Position numbers and translations under genes: made by a program
From: Glandiceps talaboti
Lineage: Eukaryota > Hemichordata > Enteropneusta > Spengelidae
Length of the DNA stretch: 64,000 nucleotides
Direction: 5' to 3'
NCBI RefSeq assembly: GCF_964340395.1
Contig: NC_135551.1
Span: 27,389,380 to 27,453,379, forward strand
In this document: piece after piece, positions 38,001 through 47,259 of the stretch
Layout of the letters: every line of letters starts with the position of its first letter
How positions within the stretch are numbered: position 1 is the first letter of the stretch
Notes under the pieces: model-generated
Seen by the model: only the letters and a program-made list of their open reading frames with translations
Database searches by the model: none
Told to the model about the DNA's origin: nothing

Positions 38001-41000
38001 ACGCCCTGACAATTCTTAACATGTCTACCATCAGCCATCGACACAGTACTGATTCAGAAATACTTGCCTTGTGGTGTAAGTAACTCAAGTTCTCAATTCT
38101 TGCTCAGTACATATTACATTGTATCATACCAGTGGAATCTGAAGATAAATTTGTGCAATGTTGTCTGTGCTACTATTCACCTACCTAGCATGTATGTTGG
38201 CTGTTGAGGTGGTTGCTAACAGTGAGGACTTAGTACCTACTGAAAAGTATCGATATGATTTTAAATGCGACAATACCAGTATTGAGCTGTACACCGAGAA
38301 AGAATTCACAGCATTGGTTGAAGAAATCAATGTTCATGTTGAAAATGGTGCCAACTATTTGAACATAAAGTTAGATATACCAGACTACAATGGATTGAAT
38401 CCCCTGTTGTACAATACATCACAGGTATACGGTCTATGGTATGTGGAATGGTTCTATGATCAGTACGGAGAGATTCTAACACTGCTTCCTCCAGCGACTC
38501 GGTTTTATTCATTAGGAACACTGTACGTGAAAGCTAAGGACATACGGATAGTGTTCACCTCAGAGACAGATTCTCAAGACATTGCCTACTTGAATGAAAA
38601 GTGTAAACTTAAACTTGTCATGACATTTGCAGGAGAACTGATTTCATCTGCTCCTGAAACTCAAATTGTAGGAGAGAGCCATCTCTGTTACAGACACGTC
38701 CATGATCGTGTCCGTATTTCACCAATGTGCAGTCTTTGTACATCTGAAAACCAATGCATTAGCAATGCAACAGAAGTACTCCTTAATGCAAGTCGTGGCT
38801 ATGTATACTTGAGGTTGTTCCAAATCTTAATGATAGTTATTGTATTTATGGTTTGTTATGTTTCTGTACCCTTTCTCTTTTGGTACATTTTTCCCGATGA
38901 TCCACCCAAAACAGGAAGAATGTTTGAAAACATTGCTGGCCAAGAAATCCATTACAACCAGGAACTTATTGGCCAACGCCAGGTACCAGTTAGAATGGGA
39001 AATCTTGCCACCTTCAGGCGATATTCAGAAGCTAAAGCAGACACAGATTCACACCATAGTACTTGCTACAAACTGATAAAGCAAGTTTTGGTGTATTGGG
39101 TTATTGTTCCTTTATTTGCAACAGTCAATCTAATTCTAGTTCTGTCAATGTATTACACTTCAGATACAAGAATAGAAATTAATACTTGGGAAAGCTTTAA
39201 TAAAAAGACAGCTCAGTTTTTAGGTTTCTATTCATTTTTGAATACCACCATTGCAACTATTTGGAATCTAGTCATTGGAATCTTTCTCGGTTTCTACTTG
39301 ATTTTCTTAATAATATACTTGTATCGCTTTCTGCACAAAGTACCTAAGGTTCTGTGCGTCAAACACCACAACGTCTGCTCAGATCATTCTTGTACTATGC
39401 AAACCTCAGAAGTAACTATTTCTGAAAAATGTAGCAGCAATACATGTCTAGATGAACGAAATGTGTATAATCAATTCCTTCTACGTGCCAATGGATATTC
39501 TGATGGGAAACCATGTATATATCAAACTTTTGCAAATTTTCAACTTGACTTACTAAGACATCAATTTAAGATGTTTGTTAACGGTGACCCATTTTCTTGT
39601 CTGGACGTCGGATGGTTTTTGTCAGTTGTCTTATTACCAGTTTTTGTTCTTTGTCTTCCTATAATGAATTTAAAATCTGTATCCAAAATAGATAAGGACT
39701 TTCCCATCTGTTTGTCAATTATTTTGTACATCTGCATCATTTTTGTTCTTTTTGTAGACCTGATTGCAATATCACAAATATGTACATTAACATTGGCTGG
39801 TATTGTACTCAATATTTATGTAATAGGTCCCTATATTGTTCTGTTGACTATCATCATCTCCTACATTTTTGGAATATATGGCAAATTCAAAAGTCGCTAC
39901 CAAACCTTAAAAAATGCTATTTTTGAGGTTTGCTATGAGTTAGATGAGATAAAGGTAACATATAAAACTGATGTTTACTCAGGTAAGACTAGAAGGGATC
40001 TTGAGTTGACAACTTTAGTGTGTGAACAGACAGACAAGTTGACAACCATTGACAATGAAATAGAGACAGAGAGGTTGACAGGTCATGATCTAGGCACAAA
40101 GCCAGATCAGGTGACAACCCATAGTCAGAAAACTGACACAGATATGGTAATAATTCATGATGAGGACTCAGAGACAGATGGGGTGACAAATGAATCAGAC
40201 AAGGTGACAACTGGTGAACAGGAGACTAGTGGGGTGGTGGCACATGAACAGGATGCCAAGTCAGATAAGGTGACAACCCATGATCAAGAAACTAAGTCAG
40301 ACAAGAAGACAACTAATGGTCGTATACTGATGTATAGAAATGTACCATTCATAGGGTCCAAAACCTGGCAAGATTGTATATCTAAAGATCTGTTTAGTTT
40401 TATCAGTACAAATATATTGCCAGTTAGAGTAGAATTTATGAAATCAATCTTGAGAATGGTAGTAGTAATATTATTCATTGCTCTTATATTTCTAATCATA
40501 AAAGGTTTTAATCCAAGCGCTTTAATTACAGCTACATTGACAGTTGCATTTGGATTAGTACCAAAGATTTTGTCTGTTTTTACGCTAAGTTCTGAAAAGG
40601 GAAACAAAGGTCTAAGTCATGCCCAATTGCTTGATGAAATTAAACATTTAATAAAGAGGTTAGATTTCAATTCAGATTCCCATGGTAATTCAGATTCAAG
40701 TCCTAATTCAGATTCTGATTGTGAACATTCCATGTGCTAGCACTGATGGTGAAAATACATACAATGAACAGATTAGTATCAAAATAAGGTAACTTTACTT
40801 TTCCCCTGAGAAAATATTTCATTTGCCTGTGTGAGTAAAATCATGATTAATTCAGTAGTAATTATAGCATGACTGAACTAAGGTTCTAAGCATATGTGTC
40901 TGTAAACGACTTTAAGTGAAAAAGCACCTGACCAATTGCCTTGGTATTTGGTAAGGCATATTACTTAGGGTATGTAGATGAAAAATTGTTCAAATCAAAA

Positions 41001-44000
41001 TGATTGAGCCACAGGTGTGTGATTTAAATGAATATCAGAAGTGATTTTTGGTTAATAAAGTTAAATAAAAACTACAGGGTAGATTGTTCTGATTGGTTGA
41101 TGTGTTTCAAGGGGTATGTTGATAAAGAATTGTTCATGACATACAATGTAATCTCATCAGTGATATCCACATGAACTCTGAAAAAAAGGGACTCTTTGGT
41201 CAAAAATTGTAAATTCCAAAAGTACTGGGCAGATTCATTGCCTGGAATTTGGTGGGAAAGTTTTTATGAGGATGTGTATGAAACAGATCAAGAATTGTTC
41301 ATGACATGTTGATCCCATTTGTGATATGCAAATTAGATCTCAAAATCTTTATCAGTGAAAAAAATTAAAATTTCAAAACAACTAGGCACCCAGACCTGAA
41401 ATTTGGTTAACGTTGTGATTGCAAGGAATGTGTAGATAAAGAACAAATTCATGACATGATGATCCCACTGAAAACTACTAAATATACTGGCCTGAAATGT
41501 AGCGGGGATGTTTACATAGATGTTTAGATGAAAAATGTATTATGCTGTGATGATCACTTAAGTGATATGTACATAATATATGGTAGAAGTATGATTTTGG
41601 GTGAAAATTTTAAGTTTATTACAAAAGGGAGATTGGTATGAAATTTTGTAGGAATATTTCTAGGGATGTTTAGATGGATAATTATTCAATTCAAGATGAT
41701 ATAATCCTTATACTGTAAATCTTATTTCTGATCAAAAATCTTCACAGAAAATCTTAACGAATGGATTTGATATTTGGTAGTGATGTTCCTTGGGATGTCT
41801 AGATGATAAATATGTTTATGCACAATAGTCAAGGTTATTATGTGTAATTTAGATGTGGAAATGAAATTTTTGATTAAAGACTGCAAACTTCGGTTATTAT
41901 GTAGAAATAAATTACTTTAAAAGTGTATTCATGCTACAACGCCATTGGCATTCTTTTAATGGTTAGTCTAAAGAACTATTTGGAATGGTTGCATCTTTAT
42001 TTTAATGTACAATACAAGTATTTTATATATTATAAGAATCAAAACAAGTATTTATTTTTGCACATGTCAAAGATATAATGATAACCACTAGTGGAAGAGG
42101 CTGACGAATTTGTTTACTAACTTTTTGTATACATTTCATATTCTCCTATTGTTATTATTACCTACAAGGTGTCATTTGACTTTAAAAAAAAAATAAAATT
42201 AACCATTTGAAAAACCAATGTTGTGTGTGATTTTTTTTTTTATCAATTTTATTTAAATCTGTGAGTAGAAATTTTTGATGAAACAATTGTGTTGTTTGTT
42301 CTTTTTACAGTTGTATGCAGAACAAATACAGAAATTTATTGATGCATTTAAAGATCCACCAAGAACCCGAGAAGAGGGTATTTATTTTGACAACAATAAC
42401 TACAAGTGTGTTAGAGCTGATAAGAATTCAATCTATGCAAAATGTGTAAGTATTTTGGTTGCCTTAACGTTGAAACTTCCATACAGAGTTTTTGTTGAAT
42501 ACTGCCCTCATACTGTAGGTAGGAAAATTTATTCAAAAACAGGGTAGACAGTAAACAACAATAGCTGATTTCCACCTAGGCCCTGTTAGGATTGTTTGGT
42601 TCCGGTTAAATACCCGACACTAAGCTTTTTTTTATGTATTCGAGAAAAAAATGTAATAAAATTGTGAAAATTGTGACATCGACTTAAAAAAACAATATAG
42701 ATCTGTTCTTCTAATCTGTAATGGCTGTACTTCTGATGGGAAGAAATCAATAACACAAAGACTATATGCAAAACAACAGAAAACATAACTACCTGAACTT
42801 GACACTCACATATGAAAAAAAAGAATAAATCAGAACCTCACATTATTTTTTACGCCTTATCACTCAAAAAAAAGTTACATAGCAAGGAAAACAAAAACAA
42901 AAATAAAACAATGATGTAGCAAAGCTTGATAAGACAAGATATATAAACTACATTAGAAATTTGAAGTTGAAATTTTACAAATGATTTGTTGAAGTTTTGT
43001 TTTGTTTAATTTTTATAGGACAAAATAGGTCTAGTAATGGTAAAGACACAAACGCTACTTATCCTTGGTACATATAATGAAAATATGTATCCCAGTGTAT
43101 GTGTAGAAGCTGTAGAAAATTTAGGTAAGTGGTACAACATCGTTATTTAGTAGATGTATTTTGTTTGAGTTTATCTCAACACTTGGTCAAGAAAATTGAG
43201 AAACAGTTTGGTTGAAAAGGGAATCACTTAGTGGAGAAAAGAAATCACTCAGCTGAGAGAAGAATTAGCTTGGTCAAGAGATAGACATTTTGAATTGATG
43301 TGAACATTGTCACCTAGGTTCTCTAGGTTATTATGGAGTGCGCCCTCATTAGGCAAGGGGAGGAGACTATTCTAGGAATGCAGGTCAACATTCAGTTCTA
43401 TGAACTAGCATTCTATAGCATAGGTCTGTTTAACACCTGTAGATGTAACATTTTGCTTTTTTTGTTTAATATTTGCCCACTGTTAAGTACACCAAATACT
43501 GTACTGGTTCAATCCTTATAATATGATATAGAGCTGAATAACCTGTCTACCAGTGTGTTGATGATGACACTTTGTATGCATGATTGACATCAATGTATAA
43601 ACAGTATAAATTGTAGTGGTCAGCACATTGTAATTTAGGGATTACTAAAAGAGCTTTATCACAAGGTAATTATACATACAGTGAAAGCTCAATACAGAAC
43701 ACATTTCTACATAGCATTACCTCTATGCAAATGACAGCATAATTGTTCCTTGATCACGCAGTATCATTTCTACAAAAAATTGCTGTTTTGGTTAAAACAT
43801 GAAACAATAACAGATCCCCATGCCATGTGAGTTCCAGTGTGGGTATTCAAGTGTATTTGTATGAGTGCTTGCAGTGTTTTCTGCTGCACTTTCACTCACT
43901 ATGCTTGTGATAGTACAGTCGCAGAGAACACTGCAAGTACTCGTGCAAATATCTCATCTAAGCCACACTAGCAATCACACATCATGGGGTTCTGTCATAG

Positions 44001-44324
44001 TATGAAAAAATAATTTAGGTTACAGGTACTTAGGGTTTGACATTTGAAGAATTCATTGTGATGTTTCTTTCTTAGATTTAGCCCCCCCCCCAAAAAAAAC
44101 AAAACAAAAAAAAACAAAAAAAAACAAAAAAAAACAAACAAACAAAAAAACCAAAACACAAACAAACAAAAAACCCACACCAAACAAAAACAAACCAAAA
44201 ACTCCAAAACAAACAAACAACAACAACAATAACAAATCCTAACAAACAAACAAAACATGACTCTGACTAATGACATTTCTTTTTTTATTCACCAGCTGAT
44301 TACTTCAAACAAAAGGGCAAGTGA
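34932..44324 (+). CDS. PFN4: Profilin-4 gene, four coding exons
   Basis: The exons are 34932-35060 (ATG at 34944), 42311-42445, 43019-43124 and 44296-44324. All donors are GTAAGT and all acceptors TTTCAG/TACAG/ATAG/CCAG, with phases 0, 0 and 1. The spliced protein is 128 residues, begins MNQLQNLLHDALIATEHVQN and ends ADYFKQKGK. It contains PPRTREEGIYFDNNNYKCVR and MVKTQTLLILGTY. Length and all these blocks match vertebrate profilin-4 (about 129 aa), a divergent profilin. From family knowledge, PFN4 is testis-enriched in mammals and lacks normal actin and polyproline binding. The start matches the family start, although the DRVK codons just upstream are also open and in frame with a possible exon at 30578. 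Intron 1 (7.25 kb) contains a complete same-strand intronless gene. Confidence 0.93.
35061..36010 (+). other. PFN4 intron 1, 5' part
   Basis: No exon. It contains a very G-rich tract at 35226-35288 and otherwise unremarkable AT-rich sequence. Confidence 0.5.
35226..35288 (+). other. G-quadruplex-prone tract in PFN4 intron 1
   Basis: At least eight runs of three or more G lie within 63 nt on the coding strand (GGGTTGGGGTTGGGGTGGGG and onward). The intron RNA could fold into quadruplexes. Confidence 0.75.
36019..36207 (-). CDS. Candidate small ORF or exon in divergent CpG region
   Basis: Minus-strand ATG at 36207 opens 62 codons (MTRMELYDVNIVGKQDHAAK, then DSFHVLKRISVKLIELLLRE) to a TGA. The composition looks coding and amphipathic. 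Internal donors are possible (G|GTAAAC early on), so it may be only a first exon. CpG is concentrated here and at the facing plus-strand candidate at 36404-36520, suggesting a bidirectional promoter inside PFN4 intron 1. Not recognised. Confidence 0.35.
   Translation of the reverse strand: MTRMELYDVNIVGKQDHAAKDSFHVLKRISVKLIELLLREIVIMNTELCLQCLHKGSGIGHI
36404..36520 (+). CDS. Candidate exon facing the 36.2 kb ORF
   Basis: After a C/T-rich stretch and a possible AG at 36390 or 36404, an open frame reads GPIEFATREVVSKTSRHINT then WVRKDHVYGQIEENIDGK. It ends at a strong donor, AAAG|GTAAGT (36521). CpG content is high relative to the surroundings. The entry phase does not fit PFN4 exon 1, so it would belong to another transcript. 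Not recognised. Confidence 0.35.
36783..37400. repeat. Degenerate tandem repeat in PFN4 intron 1
   Basis: A phrase TCCTTTGTA.C.AAAGTAAT followed by ATATATCA(T/C)AATA and GGTGGCAACT-like ends recurs around 36818, 37148 and 37318. Units are diverged, with a spacing of about 170-330 bp. Confidence 0.5.
38078..38134 (+). other. Possible 57-nt intron in the 5' UTR of the nested gene
   Basis: GTAAGT at 38078 and CATACCAG ending at 38134 would define a very short intron just upstream of the ATG at 38158. In the paralogue the equivalent of the acceptor reads CCGG, so the site is not conserved. Low confidence. Confidence 0.2.
38158..40740 (+). CDS. Intronless multi-pass membrane protein, copy A (860 aa)
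   Basis: I do not recognise the family. A cleavable signal peptide (MLSVLLFTYLACMLAVEVVA, 1-20) is followed by a ~195-residue ectodomain with N-glycosylation sequons and cysteines at about 37, 149, 177, 191, 194 and 200. Hydrophobic segments are about 217-243, 308-331, 365-389, 486-505, 515-535, 537-555, 557-575, 765-784 and 786-806, giving nine passes with the loops at 244-307, 390-485 and 576-764 and the tail in the cytosol. Loop 620-720 is an acidic imperfect repeat of the type DKVTTHDQETKSD. A conserved block GRILMYRNVPFIGSKTWQDC precedes the last two segments. The C-terminus is Ser/Asp-rich. The gene lies whole within PFN4 intron 1 on the same strand and is paralogous to 50648-53284. The start is supported by the signal peptide and by conservation of both the ATG and 40 nt upstream in the paralogue. 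A receptor, channel or transporter role cannot be told apart. Confidence 0.88.
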   Translation: MLSVLLFTYLACMLAVEVVANSEDLVPTEKYRYDFKCDNTSIELYTEKEFTALVEEINVHVENGANYLNIKLDIPDYNGLNPLLYNTSQVYGLWYVEWFYDQYGEILTLLPPATRFYSLGTLYVKAKDIRIVFTSETDSQDIAYLNEKCKLKLVMTFAGELISSAPETQIVGESHLCYRHVHDRVRISPMCSLCTSENQCISNATEVLLNASRGYVYLRLFQILMIVIVFMVCYVSVPFLFWYIFPDDPPKTGRMFENIAGQEIHYNQELIGQRQVPVRMGNLATFRRYSEAKADTDSHHSTCYKLIKQVLVYWVIVPLFATVNLILVLSMYYTSDTRIEINTWESFNKKTAQFLGFYSFLNTTIATIWNLVIGIFLGFYLIFLIIYLYRFLHKVPKVLCVKHHNVCSDHSCTMQTSEVTISEKCSSNTCLDERNVYNQFLLRANGYSDGKPCIYQTFANFQLDLLRHQFKMFVNGDPFSCLDVGWFLSVVLLPVFVLCLPIMNLKSVSKIDKDFPICLSIILYICIIFVLFVDLIAISQICTLTLAGIVLNIYVIGPYIVLLTIIISYIFGIYGKFKSRYQTLKNAIFEVCYELDEIKVTYKTDVYSGKTRRDLELTTLVCEQTDKLTTIDNEIETERLTGHDLGTKPDQVTTHSQKTDTDMVIIHDEDSETDGVTNESDKVTTGEQETSGVVAHEQDAKSDKVTTHDQETKSDKKTTNGRILMYRNVPFIGSKTWQDCISKDLFSFISTNILPVRVEFMKSILRMVVVILFIALIFLIIKGFNPSALITATLTVAFGLVPKILSVFTLSSEKGNKGLSHAQLLDEIKHLIKRLDFNSDSHGNSDSSPNSDSDCEHSMC
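40741..42200 (+). other. Long 3' UTR of copy A containing a satellite-like insert
   Basis: The last ~130 bp (about 42070-42230) resembles the end of the short 3' UTR of copy B: both have CTACAAGGT.TCAT, an AATAAA and then ATTTGAAAA.....TGTTGTGT. AATAAA is at about 42190. The sequence between, 40.9-41.9 kb, is a degenerate tandem repeat absent from copy B. An earlier AATAAA pair at about 41056-41070 could also be used. Confidence 0.5.
40900..41900. repeat. ~150 bp degenerate tandem repeat
   Basis: The phrase TTGGT..GGAATGTT, GGGATGT(T)TAGATGA, AAATTGTTCATGACA and GATCCCAT..GTGATATGCA recurs about seven times with a spacing of roughly 90-160 bp (anchors near 40975, 41113, 41270, 41428, 41518, 41665 and 41790). 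It is a diverged satellite-like array. Confidence 0.7.
42311..42445 (+). CDS. PFN4: PFN4 exon 2
   Basis: 45 codons, phase 0 at both ends, acceptor TTTTTACAG, donor TGT|GTAAGT. It encodes the central fold (YAEQIQKFIDAFKDPPRTRE, then EGIYFDNNNYKCVRADKNS). It starts only ~115 nt after the inferred poly(A) site of the nested gene. Confidence 0.93.
42575..42860 (-). mobile_element. Dispersed element, copy in reverse orientation
   Basis: Its reverse complement matches 47370-47720 block by block: TAAGGCGTAAAAAA, GTGAGTGTC.AGTTCAGG, TTTCTTCCCATCAGA.GTAC, AGCCATTACAGATT, and the TATTCGAGAAAAA and CCGGTTA..ACCCGAC blocks at the other end. It is a non-coding dispersed repeat located in PFN4 intron 2. 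Confidence 0.75.
43019..43124 (+). CDS. PFN4: PFN4 exon 3
   Basis: 35 codons plus one base, acceptor TTTTTATAG, donor TTAG|GTAAGT. It encodes DKIGLVMVKTQTLLILGTYN and ENMYPSVCVEAVENL, the strand-helix end of the profilin fold. Confidence 0.93.
43816..43989. mobile_element. Foldback MITE-like element
   Basis: The left arm starts CCCCATG and contains TGAGTGCTTGCAGTGTTTTC. The right arm ends CATGGGG and contains the complement GAGAACACTGCAAGTACTCG. The arms are about 70 bp each with a ~30 bp loop. It lies in PFN4 intron 3. Confidence 0.7.
44084..44235 (+). repeat. A-rich simple repeat
   Basis: C9 is followed by (A)n C units and CAAACAAA-type repeats. Low complexity. Confidence 0.9.
44296..44324 (+). 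CDS. PFN4: PFN4 exon 4
   Basis: Acceptor TTATTCACCAG. Two bases complete the Ala codon begun in exon 3, then DYFKQKGK and the TGA stop at 44322-44324. The family also ends in a short basic helix tail (DYLRKKG-type). Confidence 0.92.
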
Positions 44325-44345
44325 GAAGACAATGTGACAATGCAA

Positions 44346-44351
44346 CAATAA
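44346..44351 (+). terminator. PFN4 poly(A) signal
   Basis: AATAAA lies 22 nt after the stop, giving a very short 3' UTR. Confidence 0.7.
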
Positions 44352-44768
44352 AAAGTACTTTTTTTACATTTCCATGCATCACCCCTTTAACTTTAATATG
44401 CATGGTATGGACCCTATGCATTGCTATCCATTGGATGTGAACATATACAACAACTTAGATTGAAGAGGGACACTTTTATGAAAGTGATAATGTTTACTTT
44501 TGAAACAATTCCATTCTATGTTACCATAGAAACAATAATTTGTGCAGTTGTTTATCAACCTAAACAATGTGAAATAAAGAGTCAGCGTTCAGAATTCTTT
44601 GATATTTTTAGTTTGTATTAGTGCTATATGAACAGTGCTCAATGTCATATTTGTAGCAGAGCATTGTAGACTTAATCTGAGGAATTAGGAATTCAAAAGC
44701 TACAACTTAAAGAGTTTCACGCATTTGCAATCTACAGAGAAGATCTCAAGAGCATGAAACTTTTGAGT

Positions 44769-45385
<617 letters not shown>

Positions 45386-45387
45386 AT

Positions 45388-46830
45388 GTCATACATCTGT
45401 ATCAATATATGTCATGTATATTTCATTTGTGATGATGTCATACAACTGTATCAATATCTTGTATGTATATTTCATGTGAGATGATGTCATACATCTGTAT
45501 CAATATCTTGTATGTGTATTTCATGTGAGATGATGTCATACATCTGTATCAATATCTTGTATGTGTATTTCATTTGTGATGATGTCATACATCTGTATCA
45601 ATATCTTGTATGTATATTTCATGTGAGATGATGTCATACATCTGTATCAATATCTTGTATGTGTATTTCATGTGTGATGATGTCATACAAAATGTACCTC
45701 TGTATCAATATCTTGTATGTGTATTTCATGTGTGATGATGTCATACATCTGTATCAATATCTTGTATGTGTATTTCATGTGTGATGATGTCATACCTCTG
45801 TATCAATATCTTGTATGTGTATTTCATTTGTGATGATGTCATACATCTGTATCAATATCTTGTATGCATATTTCATGTGAGATGACTTCATACATCTGTA
45901 TCAATATCTTGTATATTTCATTTGTGATGATGTCATACATCTGTATCAATATCTTGTATGTATATTTCATGTGTGATGATGTCATACCTCTGTATCAATA
46001 TCTTGTATGTATATTTCATTTGTGATGATAATCTGTATCAATATCTTGTATGTGTATTTCATATGATGTCATACATCTGTATCAATATCTTGTATGTGTA
46101 TTTCATGTGTGATGACTTCATACATCTGTATCAATATCTTGTATGTATATGTCATGTGATGATGTCATACATCTGTATCAATATCTTGTATGTATATTTC
46201 ATGTGATGATGTCATACATCTGTATCAATATCCTGTATGTATGTCATGTGTGATGACTTCATACATCTGTATCAATATCTTGCATGTATATTTCATGTGA
46301 TGATGTCATACATCTGTATCAATATCTTGTATGTATATTTCATGTGTAATGACTTCATACATCTGTATCAATATCTTTTATTTCATGTGATGTCATACAT
46401 CTGTATCAATATCTTGTGTGTATTTCATGTGTGATTACTTCATATACATCTGTATCAATATCTTGTATGTGTATGTCATGTGATGATGTCATACATCTGT
46501 ATCAATATCTTGTATGTATATATATATTTTTTAATTTATTTATGAAGTCGTGTACACAAGAAGTGACATTGGCAAGGAAATATACCAAGAGAAACACTGA
46601 TTTTTACAATATCTTGAAAATATTAATTTCACTAAGATATCTAGCTGTGACACTTGCTAGAGTATCATCTACAAATGAAAAAAATATATGTCATGTATAT
46701 GTCATGTGATGATGTCATAGATCTGTATCAATATCTTGTATGTATATTTCATGTGTGATGACTTCATACATTTGTATCAATATCTTTTATGTGTATTCGT
46801 ATGATGATGTCATAAATATGTATGTTTATT
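45388..46830. repeat. 49 bp minisatellite, about 25 units, interrupted
   Basis: The consensus unit is TCATACATCTGTATCAATAT, CTTGTATGTGTATTTCATGT, GTGATGATG, with frequent indels. The array runs 45388-46516, is broken by about 160-180 bp of unrelated sequence (about 46520-46695), and resumes to about 46830. The repeating open frames (SVSISC-type) are artefacts. Confidence 0.95.
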
Positions 46831-46941
46831 TCATATGTTCTGATAGCATGGTAATATTACAGTGGGTTCTGTCTGTCCATGCACTCTCCATTCCTGAGAT
46901 ATATGAGCCTATTTAATAATAACACTTTACTTTATTCCCAG

Positions 46942-47112
46942 AATTGTAAAGAAAATATCAATATAGACATGTATATTTACAATAAAGAAAACAATAGGGA
47001 AAAGGAGAAAATGGAAAATAGTTGTCGAGGAACTAGTCGAGTCCGTACCCCATTCACTCTTTTGTTATATTACTTGAAAATCTCATTCTGGGCAACCAGA
47101 CTTGGCATAAAG
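46942..47112 (+). CDS. Weak candidate exon
   Basis: After acceptor TTTATTCCCAG 171 nt are open in phase 0 to donor AAG|GTAAAT. The translation is Lys/Glu/Asn-rich, then SCRGTSRVRTPFTLLLYYLK. There is no homology or partner exon, so it may be chance in AT-rich DNA. Confidence 0.2.
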
Positions 47113-47259
47113 GTAAATATTATGTACGACATATACATGCCTTTGATCTTTATGGCCAAATAACAGCCATCTTTGTGATAAAAGAGCATATGCCTCATAT
47201 CACAAAAAGTGTGATACACACAGACACCAATCAAATGTGTATCCCACATTATCAATAGT

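Larger units (their letters stand above)
43125..44295 (+). other. PFN4 intron 3 with repeats
   Basis: It holds the foldback at 43816-43989 and a 140 bp strongly A-rich stretch of AAAAC/AAACA units (44084-44235) that makes Phe/Cys-rich open frames on the minus strand. No exon. Confidence 0.6.

Noticed and set aside
40284-40607. 107-codon minus-strand ORF and a 167-codon ORF at 52753-53256
   Set aside because: Both are antisense shadows of the conserved region of the two membrane-protein genes.
43995-44276. Phe/Cys/Leu-rich minus-strand ORF resembling a membrane protein
   Set aside because: It is the complement of A-rich simple repeats inside PFN4 intron 3.
45958-46709. ORFs with periodic SVSISC/YQYLVC segments
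   Set aside because: They follow the 49 bp minisatellite; frames break at each indel.
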